A stretch of DNA of 64,000 nucleotides from an uncultured Massilia sp. (GTDB lineage: Bacteria; Pseudomonadota; Gammaproteobacteria; Burkholderiales; Burkholderiaceae_D): NCBI RefSeq assembly GCF_913773735.1, contig NZ_CAJYEB010000042.1, positions 113,851 through 177,850 of the forward strand, written 5' to 3'. Position numbers and translations under genes: made by a program. The first letter of the stretch is position 1. Each line of letters begins with the position of its first letter. Below the pieces are notes generated by a model, which was not told the DNA's origin, did no database searches, and saw nothing but the letters and a program-made list of their open reading frames with translations. Shown in pieces: positions 37,429 through 46,118 of this stretch.

Positions 37429-38016
37429 ATGACACATTACCGCGACAACCGCGTTCCAGGCGCCACCTTTTTTTTCACGGTACGCCTGCTGGACCGGGAA
37501 AGCACCCTGCTGACCGACCATTTCTCGGCATTCGGCGAAGCGATGCGCCAGGCGCGTATCCGCAAGCCCTTCCACGTCGATGCCTGGGTCGTCCTGCCCG
37601 ACCATGCGCATGCGATCTGGACCTTGCCGCCCGGCGACCACGATTGCGCCATGCGCTGGCGCGCCGTCAAGATCGCCTTCTCGAAAGCCCTGCACAAGGC
37701 CTGCCTGCCGGGCGGCGCCAGGGCGGCGGCGAACGCCACCGGCGACGGCACCATCTGGGAACGCCATTACCGCGACTACAGGATCGGCGACGACGCGGAA
37801 TATGCGGCGCTGGTCGATTACCTGCATGCCAATCCGGTACGGCACGGCCATTGCGCGCGGCCGGAAGAATGGCCGTGGTCCTCGCTGCATCGCTTCGTCG
37901 CGGCCGGTTGTCCGCCACCCTCGCTGGCGCAGGTAGCATTGCCGTGGATGCGCACCGGCACCCGGACGATGCGCCACGCCTCCGCCACCCCCGCGGGACT
38001 GCACGACCAGCCGTAG
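37429..38016 (+). CDS. REP-associated tyrosine transposase (RAYT, IS200/IS605-like)
   Basis: The 195-residue protein starts MTHYRDNRVPGATFFFTVRL, the classic RAYT opening. It has the HUH-like nuclease motif PDHAHAIWTLPP (His59 and His61) and a candidate catalytic tyrosine in YLHANPVRHG (Tyr131). RAYTs are domesticated single-strand transposases that mobilise REP palindromes. I chose the ATG at 37429; earlier TTG and ATG codons would add residues with no family match. It is a lone gene with no flanking inverted repeats of its own in view. The GGGGTCAGAGCC palindrome at 35407 is 2 kb away. Confidence 0.92.
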   Translation: MTHYRDNRVPGATFFFTVRLLDRESTLLTDHFSAFGEAMRQARIRKPFHVDAWVVLPDHAHAIWTLPPGDHDCAMRWRAVKIAFSKALHKACLPGGARAAANATGDGTIWERHYRDYRIGDDAEYAALVDYLHANPVRHGHCARPEEWPWSSLHRFVAAGCPPPSLAQVALPWMRTGTRTMRHASATPAGLHDQP

Positions 38017-38064
38017 GGCAGCTCCCCGCGCTGCACGGACGGCACCGACCGTCCCGCCCAATGC

Positions 38065-38088
38065 AAAAAGGGGCCCGAAGGCCCCTTT
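38065..38088 (-). terminator. Terminator of the outer-membrane protein gene
   Basis: On the minus strand AAAGGGGCC pairs with GGCCCCTTT around a TTCG tetraloop, followed by TTTTT. It lies 23 bases after the stop of the minus-strand gene at 38111. Confidence 0.88.
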
Positions 38089-38110
38089 ACTCCAGGAATG
38101 CCTGCGCCGC

Positions 38111-38656
38111 TCAGAAGCTGTAGCGCGCACCCACGGTCACCACGTCCGGCTTGGCGCCGAAGTCCTTCGACTTGCCATAACGCTCGTACTCGGCGATCAG
38201 GGCGACCTGCGGATTGACGTTGTACTGCACGCCCAGCGCGCCATAGGCGCCGGTGTCGTCGTCCTTCAAGTTGACCAGCGTGGTACGCAGTTCGCGCTGG
38301 CTGTGCTGGATGCCCAGCTTGCCGTAGACCGAGAACTGGTCGTTGATCGGCTTGGTGGCCTTGGCGGCGACGTAATAGCCGTAACCTTTCGTATCACCGC
38401 GGTTGGTGGCCGAGCTCACGTCGGCCTTGCGGAAGTCGGTATAGCCGACTTCGGCGGCCCAGGTCTGGTCGAATTCGTAGCCGCCGAAGATCTTGCCCGA
38501 GGCCTTCCAGCCATCGCTGTCGAGACCGCGTGCGTCTTCATGGTCCGCACTGGCGACGCCGACGCCGACATAGGCACGGGGTTGGGTGGTGGTCTGTGCC
38601 TGGGCTGCCGAGATGGCGGCGGTGGTGGCGAGCAGTGCAACGATGAGCTTTTTCAT
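38111..38656 (-). CDS. Outer-membrane beta-barrel protein
   Basis: A 181-residue exported protein: signal peptide MKKLIVALLATTAAISAAQA cleaved before QTTTQ, then eight predicted beta strands with alternating hydrophobic residues (YVGVGVAS, KIFGGYEF, YYVAAKAT, TVGARYSF) ending in the C-terminal aromatic Phe used for BAM assembly. It looks like the OmpA/porin-like eight-stranded barrel superfamily; role unknown. I chose ATG at 38656 because the signal peptide starts there and AGAGGAAA precedes it. It has its own terminator. Confidence 0.85.
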   Translation of the reverse strand: MKKLIVALLATTAAISAAQAQTTTQPRAYVGVGVASADHEDARGLDSDGWKASGKIFGGYEFDQTWAAEVGYTDFRKADVSSATNRGDTKGYGYYVAAKATKPINDQFSVYGKLGIQHSQRELRTTLVNLKDDDTGAYGALGVQYNVNPQVALIAEYERYGKSKDFGAKPDVVTVGARYSF

Positions 38657-38837
38657 ACCGTTTCCTCTTTCATTGTTTGACTGGTTCGCAATACCCGAAT
38701 TGGATCGCGATGTAGCCAAGATAGCACTGCAGCTCGACCACGTCCGTGCCCATTTGGTAAGAACTGTAATCAGTTGTAACTTACTGACCGAAAGTTCAGT
38801 AATGCGATGAAGAAATTTAAAAGAAGATAAGCACAAG

Positions 38838-39434
38838 TTAGACCACGAAGCGGAAAGTCAGGTTCACCCTCAATGCCGTCGGCCTCGCCGTCTTGTTTAT
38901 CCCATGCAACCAGTTATGCTGCAGGGCACCGCCCATCAGCAACAGGCTGCCGTCGGTGAGATCGAGTTTCAGGGTGCGCTTGCTGACCTTGTGGCGCAGC
39001 ACGAACGTGCGGGTGGCGCCGAAGCTGAGCGAGGCGATGACGGGGCAAGGCCCCAGTTCCGGCTCGTCGTCCGCGTGCATGCCCATGCTGTCGGCGCCGT
39101 CGCGGTAGCAGTTCAGCAGCACGCTGTTGTAGCGGTGGCCGGTCGCCGCTTCGACGGCGGCGCGCAGGCGCTCCAGCAGCGGCGTCATCGGCAGGGGTTC
39201 CAGGCGCAAGCCGGAATAGGTGTAGCTGGCCTCGCCGTACCAGGCCGACAGGCGCGGCTGCAGCCAGCGCTTGCCATAGACGACGATGGTGTCGGCGCGC
39301 CACGGCGTCTCGTCGACCAGGCGCGCCAGGACCTCGGCGCTGCTGATCGGCAGGGGAAGCGGGGCCAGCATGGCGAGTTCGCCATCCTCGACCGGGATGG
39401 ACACCAGCTCGGTGCCCGATGAAAACAAATCCAT
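38838..39434 (-). CDS. alkB: Alpha-ketoglutarate-dependent dioxygenase AlkB family
   Basis: A 198-residue 2-oxoglutarate/Fe(II) dioxygenase that repairs alkylated bases. Iron ligands are His120 and Asp122 (MGMHADDE) and His177 (NWLHGI); Arg189 and Arg195 in RVNLTFR hold 2-oxoglutarate. NSVLLNCYRDGADSMG is an AlkB-type substrate loop. The sequence resembles the AlkB/ALKBH2-3-like group common in betaproteobacteria. No ada or alkA neighbour is seen. It diverges from the molybdopterin-fold gene 77 bases away. Confidence 0.9.
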   Translation of the reverse strand: MDLFSSGTELVSIPVEDGELAMLAPLPLPISSAEVLARLVDETPWRADTIVVYGKRWLQPRLSAWYGEASYTYSGLRLEPLPMTPLLERLRAAVEAATGHRYNSVLLNCYRDGADSMGMHADDEPELGPCPVIASLSFGATRTFVLRHKVSKRTLKLDLTDGSLLLMGGALQHNWLHGINKTARPTALRVNLTFRFVV

Positions 39435-39511
39435 GGCGACAAATTACTCTAAGATGGGACTCCCATCGAATCCACATTCTCTCATGCGCATTCTTTCATG
39501 CTCGTTTTCCC

Positions 39512-40093
39512 ATGGATAAACGCCAGTTCCTCGGCGCCGCCGCGCTCGCCGGTGCCCTGCCGCTTCCCGCCCAGGCAGCCCGTCCCGCGCAGCGCGGCCC
39601 CACGCTGCTGACCGTCACCGGCGCCATCGGGCGCGGCAACCGCGGCCCGCTCGACCCGGTGCGCGACCAGATGATGTACAAGCAGCAGCTGAAGTTCGAC
39701 AAGGCCCACGCGTTCGACCATGCCGACCTGCTGCAGCTGGCGCCGCACACGATCCGGCCGACGCTGGAATACGACGCCAAGCCGCACCTGTTGCGCGGCC
39801 CGCTGCTAGTGGACGTACTGGCGCGCGCCGGCGCCAGGCTGGACGACGGGACGCTGCTGGTCCTGCGCGCGGTGGACGGCTACAACGTCGAGCTGCCGCT
39901 GGCCGATGCCCGGCGCCGCCGCTTCATCGTCGCCACGCATGTGGACGGCCAGCCGATGGCGCTGGGCGGACTGGGGCCGCTATGGGCGGTCTACGATGCC
40001 GACCGGGTGCCGGAAATGGCCAGGCTGCCGCTGCCGCAGCGCTTCGCCGCCTGCCCGTGGGCGCTGTACCACGTCGAGGTGAAAGCGAACTGA
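39512..40093 (+). CDS. Secreted small molybdopterin-oxidoreductase-fold protein
   Basis: The 193-residue protein has a signal peptide starting MDKRQFLGAAALAGALPLPA and a single domain of the sulfite-oxidase/YedY Oxidored_molyb fold (DGYNVELPLADARRR is the family-like beta segment). The Cys that normally ligates molybdenum near the middle of the domain is missing; the only cysteine is near the C terminus. It may bind no cofactor or serve another role. The ATG at 39512 is chosen because it opens the signal peptide. Confidence 0.72.
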   Translation: MDKRQFLGAAALAGALPLPAQAARPAQRGPTLLTVTGAIGRGNRGPLDPVRDQMMYKQQLKFDKAHAFDHADLLQLAPHTIRPTLEYDAKPHLLRGPLLVDVLARAGARLDDGTLLVLRAVDGYNVELPLADARRRRFIVATHVDGQPMALGGLGPLWAVYDADRVPEMARLPLPQRFAACPWALYHVEVKAN

Positions 40094-40110
40094 AGGGTCT
40101 GGGCCGAGGC

Positions 40111-40473
40111 TCAGGCGTAGGCTTCCGCCAGGCTCATCACCCGCGGCGTCACCTTGATGCCGAAGTTGCCGAACAGCGTGTCGATCGCGTTCAGGTTGTG
40201 CGCGCATTCCTCGGTTTTCCAGCCATTGAACAGGTCGGTGCCATCCTTCTGGAAATGCAGGTCGAGCACCTTGCCCTTGTCCTTGTGCACGTAGCTCTGC
40301 TGGAAAGTATTCTGGAAACCGAGTTCGGCCAGCGCGGTCAGCACGGCGTTCGGCGGGTTGTCCGGATCGGTCGCCATGAACACCCCGAAGGTCTTGCCCG
40401 GAGGCTTGGCCGCCACGTCGACTTCATAGATGCCGGGCGCCTTGGTGACGCTGGTACTCTTCAGGAACAGCAT
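40111..40473 (-). CDS. Hypothetical protein, 120 aa
   Basis: I do not recognise a family. It is soluble and mixed alpha/beta, with KAPGIYEVDVAAKPPGKTFG near the start and repeated Lys/Asp loops (HKDKGKVLDLHFQKDG). A strong AAGGAGA precedes the ATG at 40473, supporting a real gene. It is convergent with the molybdopterin-fold gene. Confidence 0.65.
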   Translation of the reverse strand: MLFLKSTSVTKAPGIYEVDVAAKPPGKTFGVFMATDPDNPPNAVLTALAELGFQNTFQQSYVHKDKGKVLDLHFQKDGTDLFNGWKTEECAHNLNAIDTLFGNFGIKVTPRVMSLAEAYA

Positions 40474-40603
40474 GCCATCTCCTTTCCGGACCGGACGGCT
40501 GCTGGGACGTCCGGCGTTTGACTGGATACACAGGCGGCTAGCTTATTGCACCAAGGGAACTTTGTCGACAAATCGACGCCATTTTTTTGCCTTACTGCAA
40601 CGC

Positions 40604-40984
40604 TTACGGTTGCAGCAACATGCCGATGGCGCTGGCGGCGAGGAGCGCGCCGCATGCGAGCATACCGATCACGAAGCCGGCCTCGCGCCGGGCCGGATCG
40701 CGGTAATAGCCCAGCGCATACAGGATGCGGCCGCAGCACCACAGCAGGCCGCCCCCCGCCGCCCACGCATCGCCCAGGAAATGGGCGCACAACCACAGCG
40801 GCGCCAGCACCAGCGGCAGCTGTTCCAGCGTGTTCGCCTGCACGCGCTGGGCGCTCTGGAACGGCAGCGGCCCCTCCATCGACGGTGCCGGCACCTTGTA
40901 CTTGACGCGCGCCCATCCGGCCATCACGCCGGTCCAGAAGTAGACGCCGAGGATGGCCAGCGTGGTCCAGGCGGTTAGTTGCAT
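40604..40984 (-). CDS. MAPEG family membrane protein
   Basis: A 126-residue protein with four predicted helices, matching MAPEG (membrane-associated eicosanoid/glutathione metabolism) length and pattern: AWTTLAILGVYFW, RVQANTLEQLPLVLAPLWL and ALGYYRDPARREAGF. The RVQANTLEQLP segment is diagnostic. Bacterial members are often glutathione-linked or of unknown role. No partner gene is adjacent. Confidence 0.83.
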   Translation of the reverse strand: MQLTAWTTLAILGVYFWTGVMAGWARVKYKVPAPSMEGPLPFQSAQRVQANTLEQLPLVLAPLWLCAHFLGDAWAAGGGLLWCCGRILYALGYYRDPARREAGFVIGMLACGALLAASAIGMLLQP

Positions 40985-41014
40985 TCTTGTATTCCTGTCG
41001 ATAAAGGTCGAGGG

Positions 41015-41848
41015 TCAGGCGCTGCCCGCATGCTTGCGCCGCGCCAAGTCCCAGGTAGACGTGGCCAGCGCCGCATAGAGGTCGCCGGTGGGCGCGTCCC
41101 AGCCGGCGACGGCCGCCTGCTGGCGCGCCACGGTGGCGGCGTCGCCACGTGCGATCGGGCCGGACAGCGCGGTCTCCGGCCCCAGCCGGAACACGTTCGC
41201 CAGCGTCTCGCTCGCCAGCGGCCGCGCCAGTTCGCGCGCCACCGCGGGCGGCACGCCGGCCGCCGCGTAGGCGCGCAGCGCGGCATCGAGCACCGTCACC
41301 AGGTAGTTCGAGGCGAATACCGAGGCCGCGTGGTAGACGGTCTTGGCGGCCGCGTCGATGTGCACCGGGCGGGCGCCGATCGCCTCGAACGCCGGCAGCA
41401 GCACGGCCAGCGCGTCCTCGTCGCCCTCGACGCCGCAGAAGGTGCCGGCGAAGCCGGATGCCACCGCGGCCGGATCGGCGAAGCTGCGCACCGGATGCAC
41501 GCTGGCGACACGCGCGCCGGCGTCGCGCAGCGCCTCCAGCTCGCCGGACGCCTTGGCGCCGCTGCAGTGGAACACGACGGCGCCGCGCACCGGCACGGAC
41601 GCCGCCAGCGCGGCGGCCACGCCGGCGATACGGTCGTCCGGCACGGCCAGCATCCATACCTGCGCAGCGCGCAGCGCGGCGGCATCGGCCAGCGCGCGGC
41701 CGGCGCCGATGAAGGCGACGGCATCGCGCGCGCTGGCGGCGCCGCGCGTGAGCACGTCCTGCACGGCGAACGCGCCGGAGGCCGCGAACAGGCGCCCGAG
41801 CACGCGGCCGACGTGGCCGGCGCCGACGATGTTGAGCGGGTTCGCCAT
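41015..41848 (-). CDS. DUF2520/Rossmann-fold oxidoreductase
   Basis: A 277-residue protein with an N-terminal NAD(P)-binding Rossmann fold (MANPLNIVGAGHVGRVLG, then WMLAVPDDRIAGVA) and a helical C-terminal DUF2520 domain with HPVRSFADP and VYHAASVFASNYLV. It resembles F420/NADP-dependent dehydrogenases and pyrroline-5-carboxylate reductase-like proteins; the substrate is unknown. Its ATG overlaps the DUF924 stop by one base, so the two are coupled. Confidence 0.82.
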   Translation of the reverse strand: MANPLNIVGAGHVGRVLGRLFAASGAFAVQDVLTRGAASARDAVAFIGAGRALADAAALRAAQVWMLAVPDDRIAGVAAALAASVPVRGAVVFHCSGAKASGELEALRDAGARVASVHPVRSFADPAAVASGFAGTFCGVEGDEDALAVLLPAFEAIGARPVHIDAAAKTVYHAASVFASNYLVTVLDAALRAYAAAGVPPAVARELARPLASETLANVFRLGPETALSGPIARGDAATVARQQAAVAGWDAPTGDLYAALATSTWDLARRKHAGSA

Positions 41849-42426
41849 CAGAAGCGCGACCCCGGCTGGCGCAGGAATTCCTGCTCTTGCGGCGTCGACG
41901 CGCGCCCGAGGATCGCGTTGCGGTGCGGGAAACGTCCGAAGCGCGCGATCACGCCGCGGTGGCGGTGCGCGTAGTCGAGCGTCTGGTCGAAGCCCGGGTG
42001 TTCGGCGGCCAGCGCCGAGAACAGCGCCACCGCGCGCTCCTGCATGGCCGCATCCTCGGCATGCTCGAACGGCATGTAGACGAAGGAGCGCTGCCAGGGC
42101 GCCAGCGTCCGGTCGGCGCCGCCGTCGACCAGCGCGCGCGCGGCCGCCAGCGCCAGCGCGTCGCCGGCGAAGCTGCGCGGCGTGTTGCGGTAGGCGTTGC
42201 GGGTGAACTGGTCGAGCACGAGGATGCGCGCCAGCACGCCCTGCGGCCCTTCCTCGTCCCATGCGCGCAGGCCGCCGGCCAGCGCCTCGTCGATGGCGGC
42301 GCCGAAGCGCGTGCGCACCTGGTCGTCGAATTCGTCCTTCTTGACGAACCATTCGCGGCGCGGCTGGCCGTCGGTGGCGCTGCCGGGCGCGCCGAACCAG
42401 AAGTCGAGTACTTCGCGGGGTCTCAT
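41848..42426 (-). CDS. DUF924 family protein
   Basis: A 192-residue soluble helical protein matching DUF924: VLDFWFGAPG at the start, LARILVLDQFTRNAYRNTP, and SFVYMPFEHAEDAAMQERAV. The family has a TPR-like fold of unknown function. It is translationally coupled to the downstream DUF2520 gene. A REP element lies in the space before it. Confidence 0.85.
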   Translation of the reverse strand: MRPREVLDFWFGAPGSATDGQPRREWFVKKDEFDDQVRTRFGAAIDEALAGGLRAWDEEGPQGVLARILVLDQFTRNAYRNTPRSFAGDALALAAARALVDGGADRTLAPWQRSFVYMPFEHAEDAAMQERAVALFSALAAEHPGFDQTLDYAHRHRGVIARFGRFPHRNAILGRASTPQEQEFLRQPGSRF

Positions 42427-42462
42427 GTCTTGTCCTTGTCGTGATCCATGCGCTGCGCGCGT

Positions 42463-42486
42463 CGTCCCGGCGCGGGCCGGGACCCC
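42463..42486. repeat. Single GTCCCGG-type REP element
   Basis: GTCCCGGCGCGGGCCGGGAC at 42464-42483 forms a hairpin with eight-base arms and continues with CCC, as in the 8366 and 55834 copies. It lies between the DUF924 and MgtC-like genes. Confidence 0.85.
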
Positions 42487-42522
42487 ATTCTATCCACGCG
42501 CCGGCCATGCCGCGCACGGCGG

Positions 42523-43305
42523 CTAATTGCGGGCATGGGACAGCTCGAAACCGTCCACGCCGTCCAGCGCCGACAGCTCGCCCGCCAGCGCCGACAGCGG
42601 CGCCCCGGCCGCGCCAGCCAGCGCGACGAAATGCCATTCCTGGACGCCCGCGCTGCTGCCGATGGTGAGCGAGGCGGCGGCGATCTCGTAGCCGCGTTCG
42701 CGCGCCGCGTGGCGCAGCTGGTCCTCGCTGGGCCGCACGCCCGGCTTGAAGCGCAGCGTCACCGCCACCGCGTGGTGCGAAGGCAGCTTGCTGACGGCGC
42801 GGTTCAGGTAAATCATGATCATGGTGGCGAAGAAGGCCAGGCCCATCGCCGCCATGTAGAAGCCGACGCCGACCATGATGCCGATGACCGACGAGGCCCA
42901 GATCGACGCCGCCGTGGTCAGGCCGCTGATGGTGAAGCCCGAGCGCGTGATCACGCCGGCGCCGAGGAAGCCGATGCCGGTGACCACGCCCTGGATCACG
43001 CGGGTCGGGTCCACCAGCGCCACCGCCGCGCCATGCCCGCCGTACCAGAAGTGCGGGTAGCCGGAGACGATGACCAGCGCGCACGAGGCCATGCACACCA
43101 GGCCATAGGTGCGCATGCCGGCCGCGCGGCCGTGGTAGGAACGCTCGTAGCCGACCATCAGCCCGAGCGCCAGCGCGCCGACCAGGTTCAGCAGGATCAG
43201 GCCGTTGGTCGCCAGTTCCGCCGGCGACCAGTAGGCCGCGAACAGCTCGGCCCAGGACGGCACCGGATCGTGCAGGGAAACGGCGGCGGCGGCGCCCCGG
43301 TTCAA
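42523..43305 (-). CDS. MgtC/SapB family membrane protein
   Basis: The 260-residue protein has four or five N-terminal membrane helices with the MgtC pattern LVGALALGLMVGYERSYHGR, AAGMRTYGLVCM and GVVTGIGFLGAGVITRSG, and a C-terminal ACT-like soluble domain (from about 175). MgtC proteins modulate ATP synthase or Mg2+ homeostasis in some pathogens. The start is inferred as TTG 43305, which overlaps the preceding gene's TGA by four bases and has AGGAAG upstream; no ATG fits. Confidence 0.82.
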   Translation of the reverse strand: MNRGAAAAVSLHDPVPSWAELFAAYWSPAELATNGLILLNLVGALALGLMVGYERSYHGRAAGMRTYGLVCMASCALVIVSGYPHFWYGGHGAAVALVDPTRVIQGVVTGIGFLGAGVITRSGFTISGLTTAASIWASSVIGIMVGVGFYMAAMGLAFFATMIMIYLNRAVSKLPSHHAVAVTLRFKPGVRPSEDQLRHAARERGYEIAAASLTIGSSAGVQEWHFVALAGAAGAPLSALAGELSALDGVDGFELSHARN

Positions 43306-43562
43306 GGTTTCTTCCTGACCAGCTGCTTCTCGAACGCGATGTCGTTCTTGGTCATGCGCTTTTCGGGCTGCGGGCCGAGGCCGTCGACGAAGGCCACGAA
43401 ATCGTCCATCTCGAGCGGCGGGCACAGCGGCGGCGCGCCCGGCTTCTCGGACAGGAAGAAATGACCGGCGCCGGTGCGCGCCATCGAGTACGAGGTGATG
43501 CCGGTGCGCCGCTTGAGCCGCTCGACGGCGGCGCTGGCACGGGTGGAACGCGCGCCGGCCAT
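43302..43562 (-). CDS. Hypothetical protein, 86 aa
   Basis: A small unrecognised protein with Lys/Arg-rich ends and MDDFVAFVDGLGPQPEKRMT in the middle. It is tightly packed between the Xaa-Pro aminopeptidase stop and the MgtC-like TTG start, overlapping the latter by four bases, which argues for a real co-expressed gene. Function cannot be inferred. Confidence 0.6.
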   Translation of the reverse strand: MAGARSTRASAAVERLKRRTGITSYSMARTGAGHFFLSEKPGAPPLCPPLEMDDFVAFVDGLGPQPEKRMTKNDIAFEKQLVRKKP

Positions 43563-43563
43563 C

Positions 43564-45378
43564 TCAGATCTCCCGGGTGCGCAGTTCGAGCCAGTCGCGC
43601 GCGGCGCCGTCCACCAGCGGCAGCAGGCGCGCGCGCACCTCGCGATGGTAGGCGTTCAGCCACGCGACCTCGTCGCCGCGCATCAGCGAAATGTCGATGC
43701 AGCGCGTGTCGATCGGGCACAGCGTCAGCGTCTCGAAGCCGAGGAATTCGCCGAACCCGGTGCTTTCCTCGACGCGCGCCAGGACCAGGTTCTCGATGCG
43801 GATGCCCCAGTGGCCGGGACGGTAGATGCCCGGCTCGTTCGACGTGATCATGCCCGGCTCGATCGCCGTGTGCGGTTCCGGCATGGCCGCCGGGGAGATC
43901 ACCTGCGGGCCCTCGTGCACGTTGAGGAAGTAGCCCACGCCGTGGCCGGTGCCGTGGCCGTAGTCGATGCCGGCGGCCCAGATCGGGGCGCGCGCCAGCG
44001 CGTCGAGCATCGGGCCCCTGGTGCCGCGCGGGAAGCGCGCCACCGACAGGTTGATCATGCCTTTCAATACCAGCGTGAAGTCGCGCTTGTGCGCGGCCGT
44101 GGGCGTGCCCACCGGGACCACGCGCGTGATGTCGGTGGTGCCGCCCAGGTACTGGCCGCCGGAATCGATCAGCAGCAGGCCGTCGCCCTCGATGACGGCA
44201 TGGGCCTCGGGCGTGGCGCGGTAGTGCATGATCGCGCCGTTGGCGTTGAAGCCGGCGATGGTGCCGAAGCTGGGCGACACGAAGCCGGGCCGGCGCGCGC
44301 GCGCGGCGGTGATCTCGGTGTCGATGTCGACCTCGGTGAGCGGCGCGCGCTGCGCGTCCGCCAGCAGCGGCTCGAGCCAGGCGAAGAATTCGCACAGCGC
44401 GGCGCCGTCCTGTTCCATCGTGGCGCGCACGTGGTCGGTCTCGGCGTCCAGCTTGCGCGACTTGGCGAAGGTGGTCGGGTTGATCGCCTCGACCACGCGC
44501 ACCGTGTCCGGCACCGCGGCGCGCATGCCGGCCGTGACGCGGCGCGGATCCAGCAGCAGGGTGCCGCCCGGCAGCGCGGCCAGCGCCGCGGCGGCGTCCG
44601 CGTAGGGGGCGACGCGCACGCCGTCCTGCGCCAGGCGCGCGCGCAGTGCCGCGTCGATCTTGCCGTCGGCGACGAACAGCGTGGCGCCGTCCGGCTCGAC
44701 CAGGGCGTGGGACACGAACACCGGGTTGTAGCTGACGTCGGCGCCGCGCAGGTTGAACAGGTAGGCGATGTCGTCCAGCGTGGAAATGAAGTGACGCCCG
44801 GCGCCCAGCTCGTCCATGGCCGCGCGGGTGGCGCGCAGCTTGTCGGCGCGGGTGGCGACGGCGTAGGGGGCGACGTGCTCGAACACCGCCTCCGCCGGCA
44901 GGCCCGGGCGGTCGTTCCAGACGTCGTCGAGCAGGTCGAGGTCGGTGCGCAGATGGATACCGCGCGCCTTCAGGGCGTCGCCCAGCAGGCGCGCCACGGC
45001 CAGGCCCAGCACGCGGGCGTCGACGGCGACCGTCTGGCCGGCCTGCAGCGTGGACGCCAGCCAGTCGATGTGCAGCAGGCTGGCCGCCGCCGGGATCTTC
45101 ATCAGGCGGATGTCGGTGCCGGCCAGCTCCTGCTCGGCCTGGGTGTAGTAGCGGCCGTCGGTCCAGACGCCGGCGAAGTCCTGCGTGGCGACGAAGGTGC
45201 CGACCGATCCGGTGAAGCCGGACAGCCATTCGCGGCCCTTCCAGCGGCCGGGCAGGTATTCGGACAGGTGCGGATCGGCGGACGGCACGATGAAGGCGTC
45301 GACCTGGTGGCGGGCCATCGCGGCGCGCAGCCGGGCAAGGCGTTCGGCGCGCACGCCGGTGGTGTCAAGTGCTGGCAT
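43564..45378 (-). CDS. pepP: Xaa-Pro aminopeptidase (M24B)
   Basis: The 604-residue enzyme removes N-terminal residues next to proline. It has a creatinase-like N domain, a middle repeat domain and a C-terminal pita-bread domain with metal ligands in LLIDSGGQYLGGTTDITR, HGTGHGVG and SNEPGIY. The length is that of the three-domain aminopeptidase P1-like proteins rather than the 440-residue E. coli PepP, so the gene symbol is provisional. It is first of three tightly spaced minus-strand genes and diverges from hpt. Confidence 0.87.
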   Translation of the reverse strand: MPALDTTGVRAERLARLRAAMARHQVDAFIVPSADPHLSEYLPGRWKGREWLSGFTGSVGTFVATQDFAGVWTDGRYYTQAEQELAGTDIRLMKIPAAASLLHIDWLASTLQAGQTVAVDARVLGLAVARLLGDALKARGIHLRTDLDLLDDVWNDRPGLPAEAVFEHVAPYAVATRADKLRATRAAMDELGAGRHFISTLDDIAYLFNLRGADVSYNPVFVSHALVEPDGATLFVADGKIDAALRARLAQDGVRVAPYADAAAALAALPGGTLLLDPRRVTAGMRAAVPDTVRVVEAINPTTFAKSRKLDAETDHVRATMEQDGAALCEFFAWLEPLLADAQRAPLTEVDIDTEITAARARRPGFVSPSFGTIAGFNANGAIMHYRATPEAHAVIEGDGLLLIDSGGQYLGGTTDITRVVPVGTPTAAHKRDFTLVLKGMINLSVARFPRGTRGPMLDALARAPIWAAGIDYGHGTGHGVGYFLNVHEGPQVISPAAMPEPHTAIEPGMITSNEPGIYRPGHWGIRIENLVLARVEESTGFGEFLGFETLTLCPIDTRCIDISLMRGDEVAWLNAYHREVRARLLPLVDGAARDWLELRTREI

Positions 45379-45506
45379 GGTGTGGTGCTCGGCTTGTTCG
45401 TTTCTCAAGGCATGTATGATACGCCCGTCCGCGCCGGCGTGGCGCAATCCCCCACGCCGCCAGGATGACGGATAATCGCTCCCAGACACGTTTCAAAAGA
45501 CCAGCC

Positions 45507-46091
45507 ATGCAAGATTTTCACTACACCCGCGCCCGCGAATTGATGGCGCATGCCGAAGAAATCGTCAGCGCCGACCAGGTCCAGGCGGCCGTCCGCAACG
45601 TCGCCGACGTCCTCAACCAGCGTTTCGACGACGACGCCACGGGCGCCTTCCCGCTCGTGCTGGGCGTGATGGGCGGCGCGGTCGTCTTCACCGGCAGCCT
45701 GCTGCCGCAACTGCGCTTCCCGCTCGAATTCGACTACATCCACGTGACCCGCTACGGCGACCTCGACAAGGGCGGCGAAGTGGTCTGGAAGGTGGTGCCG
45801 CGCCAGAGCGTCGAGGGCCGCGTCATCATCGTCGTCGACGACATCCTCGACGAAGGCGAGACGCTGGCCCACGTGAAGCAGCGCCTGCTCGACATGGGCG
45901 CGGCCGAGGTGATCCTGGCGGTGTTCGCCGACAAGGACCTGGGCAAGACCAAGCCGGTAACGGCCGACATCGTCGGCCTGACGATCCCGAACCAGTTCGT
46001 GGTGGGCTTCGGCATGGATGCGCACGGCTACTGGCGCAACCTGCCGGGCTTGTGGGTGATCCGCGACCAGGACAAGAAGACCGAAGCCTGA
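45507..46091 (+). CDS. hpt: Hypoxanthine-guanine phosphoribosyltransferase
   Basis: The 194-residue enzyme transfers ribose-5-phosphate from PRPP to hypoxanthine or guanine. The PRPP-binding motif VVDDILDEGETL spans residues 109-120, and the substrate loop FVVGFGMDAHGYWRNL is near the end. The start at 45507 is preferred because the family opens near MQDFHYTRARELM. It diverges from the aminopeptidase gene. A REP-type cluster begins 27 bases after the stop. Confidence 0.9.
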   Translation: MQDFHYTRARELMAHAEEIVSADQVQAAVRNVADVLNQRFDDDATGAFPLVLGVMGGAVVFTGSLLPQLRFPLEFDYIHVTRYGDLDKGGEVVWKVVPRQSVEGRVIIVVDDILDEGETLAHVKQRLLDMGAAEVILAVFADKDLGKTKPVTADIVGLTIPNQFVVGFGMDAHGYWRNLPGLWVIRDQDKKTEA

Positions 46092-46118
46092 GCGCTTCGC
46101 CTCGTTCCCACGACAATC

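Noticed and set aside
36900..38110. A complete mobile element around the RAYT gene
   Set aside because: No terminal inverted repeats, target duplications or second transposition gene are seen; RAYTs are usually single domesticated genes.
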